A DNA stretch of 64,000 nt from Alistipes sp. (GCA_020026435.1 JAHHQK010000002.1:83228-147227), one strand, 5' to 3'; shown: positions 17,678 to 25,913, counted from the first letter of the stretch. Program-made: numbers and translations. Notes: generated by a model not told the origin, from the sequence alone.

Positions 17678-17708
17678 CAAACATAACACCTCCTTTTGAG
17701 AAACGCAA
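17678..17708 (-). promoter_or_regulatory. promoter of the small-gene unit
   Basis: Minus strand: TTG (17706-17708), 20 bp, TATGTTTG (17678-17685), matching the Bacteroidetes consensus. It has no copy of the late operator, so the unit is probably expressed independently of the late genes. Confidence 0.65.
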
Positions 17709-17744
17709 GTTAATACGCTACTTATTCCCCTTATTGGCAATCAT

Positions 17745-18905
17745 TTACAGATCATAGGCAAAGTTATCGGACTTTTCCAATCTCTCTATTTCCCGGATAG
17801 TTGATATGATGCGATAGAAGACCTGCGGGACAATGGCATTGCCGTAGCATTTGATCGCCTGCGTGCGCCAACGCACGGCTACATCTCCTCGATGCTTGCG
17901 CCCGGTGCAACCTTTAAAAACGGCCGCAGGATCCAACCATTCGGAAAACCCATCATCTCCTCTACATACAGGGGATTGAGTCGGGAAATTGTCCCAGTCT
18001 GGTATGGTGTGTAACATTTGATATGAGTTGTCGAGTCGTCGTTGTTCCCGAGCATATGACAATTCGCTGTTTCCTGTTCCCGAGGGGCTGGAAGTAAATC
18101 CATTGCACTCAATCGACCCAAACTTACACCTCCTTCTGTCCCTCGGCCGCTGATTTTCCTCAGAAGTCCCGACACATTGACTATGTAGCGGTCGTTTACT
18201 CCTATTATGCTGCCCATTGTTGCATCGCTTGCCGTTGGTGTCGGCAACATTCCCCGTAGATACGCCCCTGCAAGATTGTTGCGCCTGATTTGTGAAGGCG
18301 GCATCGATGAGTTCTGTGCATCGCACGTTGTCGGAGTCGGCAATAATACTTTGCGAGACCCCGGTTTGGTGAGATCCTCTATCTCCTTCCCGTTTTGTAT
18401 TGCTACAGAGGTGTGCAACAAACCAGGTTCGGTATCGTTGATGCGGTGCGTCGACACCGCAAGCTGGAAGTATATACGGTTGTACTTCGTAGCCTTCAAT
18501 TTCCAAATCAGCACACACCTGCTCGAATACCAGTCCTTGCGACCAATTAACAATTCCGAGAACATTCTCGCCCACGACCCAGCCGGGACGTATCTCATGT
18601 ATTGCTCTAAGCATTTGCGGCCAGAGATATCGGTTATCTTCCGTCCCTTTTCTCTTGCCTGCAATGCTGAATGGCTGGCAAGGGAAACCTCCGGTGAGGA
18701 CATCGATGCGTCCTCTCCAAGGAATAAAGTCTGTATTTCTGATATCAACATATTGTATGGCATTGGGGTAATGGTAGTGAAGTACCGCACGGCAGAATGG
18801 ATCAATCTCACAATTGAATAGATTCTCAAAGCCTGCCCAATCGGCAGCGACTTCAAAGCCACCTATACCACTGAAGAGTGATGCATGAGTCATCTTTGTG
18901 GCCAT
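17745..18905 (-). CDS. phage C5-cytosine DNA methyltransferase
   Basis: 386 residues. Motif I SLFSGIGGFE at residue 9 binds S-adenosylmethionine, motif IV GGFPCQPFS (about residue 72) holds the catalytic Cys, motif VI is ENV, motif VIII QRYRTW and motif X YGNAIVPQV near the C-terminus. All key motifs are present. Residues about 165-310 form the variable target-recognition region, rich in Asn/Ser/Arg. No cognate nuclease adjoins, so it is an orphan methylase that protects phage DNA or marks it. A 327-codon ORF overlaps it completely in the +1 frame. It lies 4 bp after the adenine methyltransferase. Confidence 0.88.
   Translation of the reverse strand: MATKMTHASLFSGIGGFEVAADWAGFENLFNCEIDPFCRAVLHYHYPNAIQYVDIRNTDFIPWRGRIDVLTGGFPCQPFSIAGKRKGTEDNRYLWPQMLRAIHEIRPGWVVGENVLGIVNWSQGLVFEQVCADLEIEGYEVQPYILPACGVDAPHQRYRTWFVAHLCSNTKREGDRGSHQTGVSQSIIADSDNVRCTELIDAAFTNQAQQSCRGVSTGNVADTNGKRCNNGQHNRSKRPLHSQCVGTSEENQRPRDRRRCKFGSIECNGFTSSPSGTGNSELSYAREQRRLDNSYQMLHTIPDWDNFPTQSPVCRGDDGFSEWLDPAAVFKGCTGRKHRGDVAVRWRTQAIKCYGNAIVPQVFYRIISTIREIERLEKSDNFAYDL
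17879..18862 (-). CDS. overlapping ORF nested in the methyltransferase gene (possible dual coding)
   Basis: 327 codons in the +1 frame relative to the methyltransferase, ATG at 18862. The translation has protein-like features that a random overlap rarely shows: RKDWYSSRCVLIWKLKATK, repeated LLPTPT segments followed by Asp (LLPTPTTCDA, MLPTPTASDA) and a C-terminal LNPLYVEEMMGFPNGW. I recall similar strings in proteins annotated in Bacteroides phages, which would mean that the frame is used. It could start on its own or be reached by +1 frameshifting from the methylase. No function is known. Confidence 0.35.
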   Translation of the reverse strand: MALKSLPIGQALRIYSIVRLIHSAVRYFTTITPMPYNMLISEIQTLFLGEDASMSSPEVSLASHSALQAREKGRKITDISGRKCLEQYMRYVPAGSWARMFSELLIGRKDWYSSRCVLIWKLKATKYNRIYFQLAVSTHRINDTEPGLLHTSVAIQNGKEIEDLTKPGSRKVLLPTPTTCDAQNSSMPPSQIRRNNLAGAYLRGMLPTPTASDATMGSIIGVNDRYIVNVSGLLRKISGRGTEGGVSLGRLSAMDLLPAPREQETANCHMLGNNDDSTTHIKCYTPYQTGTISRLNPLYVEEMMGFPNGWILRPFLKVAPGASIEEM

Positions 18906-18909
18906 AGTG

Positions 18910-19683
18910 TCAATAGTTTGTTGTTATCCACTCCTCCTGACGGCGACGCGAGACTTTCGATGCAGTAATGGTTCGCTCGATACGGTGGATATGCCAACCG
19001 TATTCCCGGACATACTGCTCAATGAGCCGATGAGGGAACATCGTCAGCATAAACTTTCCCTTGACCTTTGCAAGCGTGTCGAGCGAGTGTTGAAAATCCT
19101 CCTCGTTGAACGTGCCATTGTAATGCCCGCAATCACTTCCCACATAGGGAGGATCGACAAAATGGAATGCCCGATCGCAATCATAACGGCGGATAAGATT
19201 CGTGCCATCCTCGCATTCAACGGTCACATTCTCCAGGCGCGAACACAACTCCTCGGTAAAGGCATCTTTGGCATTGCGCAATTTCTGTGAGGTCGTGCCG
19301 GTTCGGTCGTATCCGAATGTACCGTCAAGCATACTTGCAAAACCCAACTTCGAACATACCCATACGGCCCAGGCCCGTTCCACGGGCGTGAAGAACATCG
19401 GATGTTGATTGATGTGTTTGGCGTGTGCATGGATTTCGCGGCTATGAAGCGTAGAATCGATCATCTCTTTGAGTGCCGCATACTTCTGTTGCGCCACACG
19501 GTAAAAATTCACCAACTCGGTGTTGGTGTCATTGATCACCTCACAGTCTGCCGGAAACTTGGCAAAGAGCACGGCACATCCGCCACAAAAGGCCTCGGTA
19601 TATAACGAGTGGTCGGGAATAAGCGGCAGAATATGCTTCAGGAGAGTCTGCTTCCCTCCATAGTAAGATATGGGAGTCTTCAT
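18910..19683 (-). CDS. dam: N6-adenine DNA methyltransferase, D12 class (Dam-like)
   Basis: 257 residues. SYYGGKQTLLKHI (motif X / SAM-binding N-terminus), TEAFCGGCAVLF (motif I), and HFVDPPYVG (catalytic DPPY, about residue 182) identify the D12 class that methylates adenine, often in GATC. The length suits the family. It starts on the very base after the TAG of the upstream spanin-like gene, in the same frame, which would give a fusion if that TAG were read through. With the cytosine methylase it forms an orphan pair protecting phage DNA. Confidence 0.88.
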   Translation of the reverse strand: MKTPISYYGGKQTLLKHILPLIPDHSLYTEAFCGGCAVLFAKFPADCEVINDTNTELVNFYRVAQQKYAALKEMIDSTLHSREIHAHAKHINQHPMFFTPVERAWAVWVCSKLGFASMLDGTFGYDRTGTTSQKLRNAKDAFTEELCSRLENVTVECEDGTNLIRRYDCDRAFHFVDPPYVGSDCGHYNGTFNEEDFQHSLDTLAKVKGKFMLTMFPHRLIEQYVREYGWHIHRIERTITASKVSRRRQEEWITTNY

Positions 19684-20169
19684 CTAAAACTTCAATTTCA
19701 GGATTAACAGTAACAGCAACAACGCCACAAGTGAAACTGCAAGCCACTTGAGCCAAAGCATCCCTGCAGTGTTGGGGCACTCATCGACTTGCGACTGCTC
19801 CTCGTTGCGCGCTGCTGTATTGATACGGCTTCGCGAAATGCTGTCCGTATGGGTCGTTCGATCAAGAGCAGTTTCAATCTTGGTGTGAATAATGCGCTTC
19901 GGGGTCGGATGCGACACCGACACTTCGGACATCAGGTCTTTGGCAACAAGCGTATCGGTGGGCGGCAACTGCGGTCGTGGAAAGTCCGAATACTCGATGA
20001 TCGTCTGATGGAGCGTTGCCGTCATATGTTCCATCTGCTCATGGATAAGACGCACAAGAGTCGAGTCCGAGATTTCCATTGCTGTATGCTGGTGCGTCTG
20101 CACATTGCGCAGGGGCGAACACCCGGGCATTAGAACAATCGCAAGAATAAGGATTATTTTTTCACACAT
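19684..20169 (-). CDS. lipoprotein with C-terminal membrane helix (unimolecular-spanin-like)
   Basis: 161 residues. Lipobox LMPGC near residue 17 predicts an outer-membrane lipid anchor, and residues about 135-158 (LWLKWLAVSLVALLLLLLIL) are a transmembrane helix followed by a basic tail. A protein tied to both membranes with a periplasmic middle is the layout of u-spanins such as T1 gp11, which fuse the membranes in the last step of lysis. It is not beside the lysin, so this is inferred from topology. Its stop is TAG, directly followed in frame by the ATG of the adenine methylase. Confidence 0.5.
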   Translation of the reverse strand: MCEKIILILAIVLMPGCSPLRNVQTHQHTAMEISDSTLVRLIHEQMEHMTATLHQTIIEYSDFPRPQLPPTDTLVAKDLMSEVSVSHPTPKRIIHTKIETALDRTTHTDSISRSRINTAARNEEQSQVDECPNTAGMLWLKWLAVSLVALLLLLLILKLKF

Positions 20170-20435
20170 TGCATCATCTGCTTTACTCGTTTCTGCCGTT
20201 CTTCAAGAGTCATCATATTGTTGGAGGGGACATTATCCCATGGCATCGGGAACATCTCCACCATCGGTTTCCGGTCTTTGCGCTCCAGCTGGATACTCGT
20301 CAGTACCCACACCGACCACCGCTCTCGCTCCCAGTCCTGACGCTCGCGATCGCGTTCCCGTTTGGCCCAGCCCAACCAGGCATATGAAAACTCAGCCGGT
20401 GTCAAGGATTCGAATACATCGGGATGCAGTCCCAT
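20154..20435 (-). CDS. tail assembly chaperone, T-like part
   Basis: 93 residues from ATG 20435. GLHPDVFESLTPAEFSYAW followed by a charged Trp-rich helix (DWERERWSVWVL) and FPMPWDN resembles the GT-type tail assembly chaperone of siphoviruses. The conserved-looking part begins upstream of the ATG (TYERWYAIGVGQ), in the same frame as the G-like gene and behind its TGA stop. An AGGAG-like sequence lies about 9 nt before the ATG, so separate initiation is possible. It overlaps the next gene by 16 nt. Confidence 0.6.
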   Translation of the reverse strand: MGLHPDVFESLTPAEFSYAWLGWAKRERDRERQDWERERWSVWVLTSIQLERKDRKPMVEMFPMPWDNVPSNNMMTLEERQKRVKQMMQCVKK

Positions 20436-20495
20436 TTGTCCGACTCCTATGGCGTACCATCGCTCATAGGTCGCAGGCTGGTGCTCTTCACCTCT

Positions 20496-20834
20496 TCACT
20501 GTTCCGCCGGGAGAATATCTCCCAATCGGTCGGTCAAGGGGGTTATGCTCTCCGCAAAGAGCTCATAGAGTCTCGGGATGAGTGCGGGTTCATCATCCAG
20601 CATATCCCAAACCTCATCTTCCGTATATCGCGTGGTGAGTCCAGAACGGCGTGCGCCCTCGTTCAAGGCCTCCATTGTAAGCGAAGCCAGATGATCGAGC
20701 AAGGCAAACCCCATATTGTTCCCACCCTCCATTGCGGACTGGAACTCCATACCATATTTGCGAGCGAAATTGTTAATCACCCGCAACGAGAAATTTACTG
20801 GTGTTGCAACCCCTTTGATAAGGATCTCTTTCAT
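20496..20834 (-). CDS. tail assembly chaperone, G-like part
   Basis: 112 residues. KEILIKGVATPVNFSLRVIN, then NEGARRSGLTTRYTEDEVWDML and a final helix with ITPLTDRLGDIL match the G-type chaperones that sit between tail tube and tape measure and bind the tape measure. In most siphoviruses a fraction of ribosomes shift frame to make a longer GT form. Here the downstream T-like frame is the same frame, separated by a TGA, so a longer form would need readthrough. ATGA overlap with the tail tube gene. Confidence 0.65.
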   Translation of the reverse strand: MKEILIKGVATPVNFSLRVINNFARKYGMEFQSAMEGGNNMGFALLDHLASLTMEALNEGARRSGLTTRYTEDEVWDMLDDEPALIPRLYELFAESITPLTDRLGDILPAEQ

Positions 20835-21271
20835 TCCTGTTCGCTATTGGTGGCCGGGGTCAGATCCCCGCTGCCCGAGAGTGAGAAGTTGTAGGTCGAA
20901 TTGTCCCCGGCGGGAGTTGAGAGAGAAAAAGAGGTGATATATCCCTCTCCCGAGTAGGTCTTAGTCAGGCCCGATACAGGCGATTTGAGCACGACCTTGA
21001 CGAGTTTCTTGGCGAGCACCAGCGCAAGGACATCCTCCGATGTGTGCGATGTAGCGATTGTAGGGTCGATGACCACCAACCCATCCCCGTCTACTGACCA
21101 GGTGATGTCGCCAGGGTACTTTTCTTTCCCCTTGGTATCCTTGGTACGGAGATCTTTGAGCTCAAGATCGACTTTCAACGAATGAGTTGTGGCGTGCAGC
21201 GTGGGTTTATCGTCAATGAGGATAATGATATCCTCTCCCTGTACTACCCGTTTGGATGTAGATTCCGGCAT
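20831..21271 (-). CDS. major tail tube protein
   Basis: 146 residues. The N-terminus (VVQGEDIIILIDDKPTLHA) and beta-rich middle with KEKYPGDITWSVDGDG are typical of TP901-1/HK97-type tail tube proteins of Bacteroidales phages. The C-terminus (FSLSGSGDLTPATN) is a common ending. Position between the tail completion protein and the chaperones supports the call. Overlaps the next start by ATGA. Confidence 0.75.
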   Translation of the reverse strand: MPESTSKRVVQGEDIIILIDDKPTLHATTHSLKVDLELKDLRTKDTKGKEKYPGDITWSVDGDGLVVIDPTIATSHTSEDVLALVLAKKLVKVVLKSPVSGLTKTYSGEGYITSFSLSTPAGDNSTYNFSLSGSGDLTPATNSEQE

Positions 21272-21292
21272 AATTCTATTGTTTTTATTGGT

Positions 21293-21649
21293 TTATACAA
21301 TTCTGAAAAGGAGCGTTACACTGTGTAAATCGCAGTCAGGGAAATACTCCGTACCGCTGGACTTATAGCGACAATATTTGCCATCTATCTTCGCGCCTTC
21401 CAGTGCTGCAATGGCACGATGTCGCAACTGCTCAACCGAAGCGTAACGATTGTCATAGAAGGTAATTTCAAATGTGGTTACATAACCCGCAATCCCCGAT
21501 AGCGTACGCACGGGTGTCTCCTCCGGCACGGTATAGACGGCAAAAGGCGTGGCTGTACGTTCATCCACCGCTCCAGCCTGGATGCGTTGTTCCATCTCCG
21601 GTAGAGCCGTCTCCAACAAGTGGAGTATTTCGATTTTGAAATCTGTCAT
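21293..21649 (-). CDS. tail completion / terminator protein (DUF3168-like)
   Basis: 118 residues. FAVYTVPEETPVRTLSG and FEITFYDNRYASVEQL fit the DUF3168 tail terminator family (HK97 gp10-neighbour, lambda U-like) that caps the tail tube. It overlaps the upstream gp10-like gene by 4 bp and precedes the tail tube gene by 21 bp, the usual order. Confidence 0.7.
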   Translation of the reverse strand: MTDFKIEILHLLETALPEMEQRIQAGAVDERTATPFAVYTVPEETPVRTLSGIAGYVTTFEITFYDNRYASVEQLRHRAIAALEGAKIDGKYCRYKSSGTEYFPDCDLHSVTLLFRIV

Positions 21650-22179
21650 TTGACAACCCGTTTGAAGTTTTTATTGATAAACTTCTCGACTGCCCGTGCG
21701 AGGTTATCGCCAAACGAAACAATCAGACGTTGTGAGTTCGCCGTATAGGCCTGCTCCAGGTAAGGTGTGGGCTTGATGCCTTTCACACTTCGGACAAAGA
21801 CCTTCTCACCCTGCTCGTTAGTGAAGACCAGCAGATGCTTCCCTTTCTTGCGGGGTATGCGGGGATCTGCAGTTCCTTCATGGATGAATTTGCCGTAGTA
21901 CTGATTTACCGCACCATTCTTTTTTGTGCGCTCAAATACTGGTTTTACGGCAATATCTACTTCTGACTTGGAGGCTGTTCTGTCCTTGAAACGTACGATG
22001 CGTAGCTGCTTGCGCAACCTGCCGCTACGCACCGGAACTCTGTTTTTGGCTGTCTGAAGCATCGGTCGTGCAGAGGTGCGCAAAGCTGCCAACAACATGC
22101 TTTTCTGCATCGTATTGGGCAATTCGTCCAGAATACGTTTGGCTTCGGCATAACCCTCGACTTTAACTTTCAGCATCAC
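21646..22179 (-). CDS. HK97 gp10-like head-tail protein
   Basis: 177 residues. The sequence VPVRSGRLRKQLRIV (the PVRTGxLR motif of HK97 gp10 proteins) follows an N-terminal helical part, then YYGKFIHEGTADPRIP and a C-terminal PTPYLEQAY segment. These proteins complete the head-tail joint. Neighbours on both sides are connector and tail terminator genes, with short overlaps. Confidence 0.8.
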   Translation of the reverse strand: MMLKVKVEGYAEAKRILDELPNTMQKSMLLAALRTSARPMLQTAKNRVPVRSGRLRKQLRIVRFKDRTASKSEVDIAVKPVFERTKKNGAVNQYYGKFIHEGTADPRIPRKKGKHLLVFTNEQGEKVFVRSVKGIKPTPYLEQAYTANSQRLIVSFGDNLARAVEKFINKNFKRVVK

Positions 22180-22501
22180 TCTTCATTGTTTTCAGATGCA
22201 ACCGCCAACGACGACCCTCCGCGTGTATGGATGTTATCCGATGTTGTGCTCCTCCATCGTTTACAATCATACCCGCACGCAGTCCCTCCCGATAACGAAT
22301 GGTGTAGACCACCTCGTTCTCATGCACTATACGGCCGGCATAAAGGTTCTCACGACCTCCGGATTCTGTCCTCTGTGCATAGCATACGGCGACACGCATC
22401 AGTTCCTGAGTGCGATCGTTGTATTCATCGCGCATCTGACGATATTCCAGGATTTCAATGCGCGTATCAAACATCTTCATCCGAGGAATAAGGGTGTACA
22501 C
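22163..22501 (-). CDS. head-tail adaptor (head closure) protein
   Basis: 112 residues from the first ATG; starting at MKMFDTRIEIL (22477) would reduce the overlap with the upstream gene from 35 to 11 bp and fits the family better. RIEILEYRQMRDEYN, the small beta-barrel core and ENEVVYTIRYREGL fit the SPP1 gp16/HK97 gp7-like head closure family. Confidence 0.7.
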   Translation of the reverse strand: MYTLIPRMKMFDTRIEILEYRQMRDEYNDRTQELMRVAVCYAQRTESGGRENLYAGRIVHENEVVYTIRYREGLRAGMIVNDGGAQHRITSIHAEGRRWRLHLKTMKSDAES

Positions 22502-22790
22502 GCCAGGGTTGCAACAGTTTCTCGGCCGTAAGCGGCAACGTGGTTGCAGAACGCCCTACCAGCACATCGCTCTCATTATCGAAAAGAGTCCCCAGTGTCA
22601 GAAGAACGGCCGCTCGGATGGAAGCAGGGAGACTTTCAGCAGAAAACTCCTGCGTGAGTTTCCGATTCGTATAATCCTCGGCTATGGCGAAAGCCATCTC
22701 CAGATACTCCTCAACAAGCCGATCCATCGACTCATCGTCTCCGATGCGCAGGTGCGCCTTGGCAAGTTCCAATGACACGGGAACTGACAT
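22467..22790 (-). CDS. head-tail connector (gp6-like)
   Basis: 107 residues. LELAKAHLRIGDDESMDRLV at the N-terminus is the QLRxD-like signature of gp6-type connectors, followed by AFAIAEDYTNRKL and AVLLTLGTLFDNE. These proteins form a ring below the portal. Located directly behind the capsid gene. Confidence 0.8.
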   Translation of the reverse strand: MSVPVSLELAKAHLRIGDDESMDRLVEEYLEMAFAIAEDYTNRKLTQEFSAESLPASIRAAVLLTLGTLFDNESDVLVGRSATTLPLTAEKLLQPWRVHPYSSDEDV

Positions 22791-22801
22791 AACTCCGCTG
22801 A

Positions 22802-23995
22802 TTAGGCCGTAGCGTGAATAAGTTTCTTGACCGGATGTGTACCCGCATCGAGTAAGGTGCCGTCTACGCGGGCAAACCCAAACAGCCCGATGGAGAGGTA
22901 TTCCGCCAGCAACTCATTCAGCCGCACAACCTTGAAGTTCTGCACCATCCGAATCTTATACTTCGAAAAGTCTCCGAAGAGTACCGAGGCGGCACCTGCT
23001 CCGATGTCGGCCATATCATCGTTCAGGATGTAACTCTTGCCGAACAGCATGGCCGGTGTTCCCTCCCTGGCTCCTTCCTGCCAGATGTAGTTGCCGTTGT
23101 TATCCTTGACTTTTGCGAGCTCCCACAGCGTATTGCGGTTGAGCATGAATTTCCCCTTTGGCGCATATGCCGCATCCACCGACCGAATAAGGTCGATAAG
23201 GTTGTCGAGCGTGATGGAGGTTGCGGCGGCTTTTGTCGTACACTCCGTGGCGGCCGTGACGATCCCCTTGGGTTGCGATGAGCCGGACCCGGTGGTCAGA
23301 TGCTCGTTGATACCACGCCCGAACGACTCGGCAAGAAGACCGCTGAGAAGCGAGTCCAGATCAAAGGCGGAGTCTTGCAGCAACTCCAACGATACCGGGA
23401 TGATTGGCGTGCGGTAGGTGTGAGCCTTCAAGAGTACCGAACCAAAGGTGGGCGCACGTTTCGTAGACTGCTGGTACTCGGCAACGATGGTCGCCTTGGC
23501 AGACGTGTCATCAATGGTCGGCAGGGTCAGATCATCACCCTTGGAGGTCGTGAAGATCTGGCCGGCTTCGAACATACCTCCATAGCTTTTCAGGGCAACC
23601 TCAATGGAAGAGGCCAGGCTCCGGGGAATAATGACACCGCCCGAGAGTCCGGAGATCCCGGCTCGAGCTTCAATGGCAGTACGACTCTCTGCCGAGATAC
23701 CCGTCACACCGTGCAACAGGTAGTCAGTGAAAGCCGACCGATACTCTGCCTCTTTCTGATCATTGGTTGTACCCTGAACACGATGATGGTGTGCTTCGAC
23801 CTGCCTGCGTTCGATATCGACGAACCGCTCTTCCGTCTCGACAGCCTGGTCCGCACGATCATAGTCCGCAATAAGGGCGTCCCACCTCTGACGCTCCTCT
23901 GCGTTCATCTCCCGGCCATCGGTTGCCTTGCGCAACTCATCAATCTGCGAAAAGATTGTGGCGCGCTGTTCCTTGAGTTGTTTGAGTTTTCCCAT
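22802..23995 (-). CDS. major capsid protein, HK97 fold
   Basis: 397 residues. The first 100 residues are a charged coiled coil (KLKQLKEQRATIFSQIDELR), the scaffold delta-domain removed by the protease. The body starts near SRTAIEARAGISGLSGG and has VIIPRSLASSIEV, IIPVSLELLQDSAFDL and KGKFMLNRNTLWELAKVKD, all typical of HK97-type capsids. Gene order protease-capsid-connector is standard. About 290 residues remain after processing. Confidence 0.92.
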   Translation of the reverse strand: MGKLKQLKEQRATIFSQIDELRKATDGREMNAEERQRWDALIADYDRADQAVETEERFVDIERRQVEAHHHRVQGTTNDQKEAEYRSAFTDYLLHGVTGISAESRTAIEARAGISGLSGGVIIPRSLASSIEVALKSYGGMFEAGQIFTTSKGDDLTLPTIDDTSAKATIVAEYQQSTKRAPTFGSVLLKAHTYRTPIIPVSLELLQDSAFDLDSLLSGLLAESFGRGINEHLTTGSGSSQPKGIVTAATECTTKAAATSITLDNLIDLIRSVDAAYAPKGKFMLNRNTLWELAKVKDNNGNYIWQEGAREGTPAMLFGKSYILNDDMADIGAGAASVLFGDFSKYKIRMVQNFKVVRLNELLAEYLSIGLFGFARVDGTLLDAGTHPVKKLIHATA

Positions 23996-23998
23996 ATT

Positions 23999-24640
23999 TC
24001 AGTTTTTGAGTTTAAGTTGCATGGTCAGCCGTTCGCGGCTTACAGAATCGTACTTCGCGGAGGACGCACAACGTTGCCATTGGGCCTTACGCTCCTCAAG
24101 GTGACGAAGACTCGCCTCCGTATCGGGATAGGCCGGATAGACTACAAGCGATACGTCGTAAAGTTTGGAGATATGGCGCACTGTCCGTTCATCATATTCC
24201 AGCCCATTCTCCTTGTCTGCGTATCGCCACTCATCCGCATCGACCGTAAATTTGAAGGAGCATCTGGCAATGTCACCACGTTGCACCAACTCCACCATAT
24301 CGTTGCCCAGAGAGGTGTTGGGAGCTTCAAACGAGAACCGCAGGCCTACCTCATCCGTAGAGAGGGTGAGTGTACCGCTGGAGGTGCGGGCCAGGATACT
24401 CTCTGCATTGTGATTGTAACACATCACCACATCGCTGACATCACATCCCGAAAAGGCCTCACGCGCTATACGCTCTCGGAACCACCCCATAATCGGCTCA
24501 CTCCAGCACTCAAACTTGACGGCATAGCCGACAATCGTTCGGCCGGCAGCCGGTTCACTGCGTTGCTCGATGCGCACATCAGAGAGTGCACAACGCACCT
24601 CCACAGGCTCATTCGGCCTTATTTCCTTTATCTGTGTCAT
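23999..24640 (-). CDS. prohead protease, HK97 family
   Basis: 213 residues from ATG 24640; an in-frame start further upstream would overlap the portal gene by 134 bp and has no family support. TIVGYAVKFECWSEPI opens the protease fold, VVMCYNHNAESILAR holds the catalytic His, and DIARCSFKF (a serine in the usual position, A-R-C-S-F) the nucleophile. YDVSLVVYPAYPDTEASL closes the family signature. It matures the capsid. Overlaps the portal gene end by 32 bp. Confidence 0.88.
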   Translation of the reverse strand: MTQIKEIRPNEPVEVRCALSDVRIEQRSEPAAGRTIVGYAVKFECWSEPIMGWFRERIAREAFSGCDVSDVVMCYNHNAESILARTSSGTLTLSTDEVGLRFSFEAPNTSLGNDMVELVQRGDIARCSFKFTVDADEWRYADKENGLEYDERTVRHISKLYDVSLVVYPAYPDTEASLRHLEERKAQWQRCASSAKYDSVSRERLTMQLKLKN

Positions 24641-25913
24641 TATCGGTATCTGTTTTTCCTTGATTCTGCTCTCCGGAGGATAATGCCAATGCCGTGCGCA
24701 CCGGCTGCATATTCGCCTGCACAAAGTACTCATCACCTCCATCGTAGGTATTCATATCTTCAAGCGAGCGGATCTCATTGGCAGACATCGCACCCACCAT
24801 ATTCATGTTTTTGTAGAACTCCGACCGTGTTTTGGCATCTCCCCGTAACAGACCGTTCAAGCCAAAGAGGAAATAAAACGACCCGGCTTCATCTTCGCGC
24901 AACAACTTGCGGTTGAACTCCTCCTCCAGACGTACAAGATAGGGCATCAGGCAGTATTGGACGAATTCCATTCCCTGATGCTCGATGTTGTTGTTCGTAG
25001 CGCGCTCCAGATCGGCAATCATATGCGGTGGCACTCCATAGATGGTAGCGATCTCGGTCTTCTGAAACTTGCGCGTAGCAATGAACTGCGCATCTTCGGG
25101 TGGAATGGAGATCCGCTCATAGGTCATACCTCCCTCCAGGAGCAACGGGACATGCGAATTGTGCAGTCCCGAGCTTTGGGCTATGAGGTCGCGCTTGAGT
25201 CGCTGGTATGCTTCCGGTTTCAAGGTCGAAGGGTACTTGAACACGCCCGACATATTGCCTCCCTGATTGAAGAAGCGTTCACCGTACTCCTGCGCTGCCT
25301 GCGAAAGATAGAGGTTGTCACGATGTACGGCAATGGGGCTCTTACCTTTATAGCCGTTGGTCGAGAGTCCCCGCAGGTGGATAACATCATCCGAAGAGAG
25401 CATTTCTCCCGAAGAAGTGCGGTAATAAAGCACATCATCGGCACTCAGAAGAGGCTCGATCTCGGCCGGGTGCTGCAGTTGCAGGCGCACGGGACGGTAG
25501 AATTTATCGCGATAGATGCGAGCATACCCATTGCCCCACAATGTACACGACACCATCAGATGGTGCATCAATGCGAAACGACCGGTATACGAATTGGGAC
25601 GCTGAAGCAGAAGATGAGCGGGATGTGAATACGCCTTCTCGCGACCTTGTGACGTACGTTGGTAGAGATGAACGGGCAATGTTCCCACGGTTTCGGAAAG
25701 GATGCGCACACAAGCCCACACGGCCGAAAGATTGAGCGAGCCCTCCTCGGATATGTAACGTTGCGCCGTATTGTCGGAAACGGTGTCGGAGAGAAGAGCC
25801 GCATTGACCGCCTGTTCAAACTCTGAAGACGATACGCGGCTCTCCCTCCGGCTCCTGGCGGAGCGCGTGCGAGAGAAGAGATATGAAAGCCAGCTTGACA
25901 CCGTTATTTGCAT
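24609..25913 (-). CDS. portal protein, HK97 family
   Basis: 434 residues. SLNLSAVWACVRILSETVGTLP, HLLLQRPNSY, and EFVQYCLMPYLVRLEEEFNRKL are diagnostic for HK97/lambda-type portals, the dodecamer through which DNA enters and leaves. A promoter with a -7 box ends only 13 bp before the ATG, so the message may be nearly leaderless. The operator 46 bp upstream is shared with the tail-tip promoter. Confidence 0.92.
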   Translation of the reverse strand: MQITVSSWLSYLFSRTRSARSRRESRVSSSEFEQAVNAALLSDTVSDNTAQRYISEEGSLNLSAVWACVRILSETVGTLPVHLYQRTSQGREKAYSHPAHLLLQRPNSYTGRFALMHHLMVSCTLWGNGYARIYRDKFYRPVRLQLQHPAEIEPLLSADDVLYYRTSSGEMLSSDDVIHLRGLSTNGYKGKSPIAVHRDNLYLSQAAQEYGERFFNQGGNMSGVFKYPSTLKPEAYQRLKRDLIAQSSGLHNSHVPLLLEGGMTYERISIPPEDAQFIATRKFQKTEIATIYGVPPHMIADLERATNNNIEHQGMEFVQYCLMPYLVRLEEEFNRKLLREDEAGSFYFLFGLNGLLRGDAKTRSEFYKNMNMVGAMSANEIRSLEDMNTYDGGDEYFVQANMQPVRTALALSSGEQNQGKTDTDNDTDKGNKAE

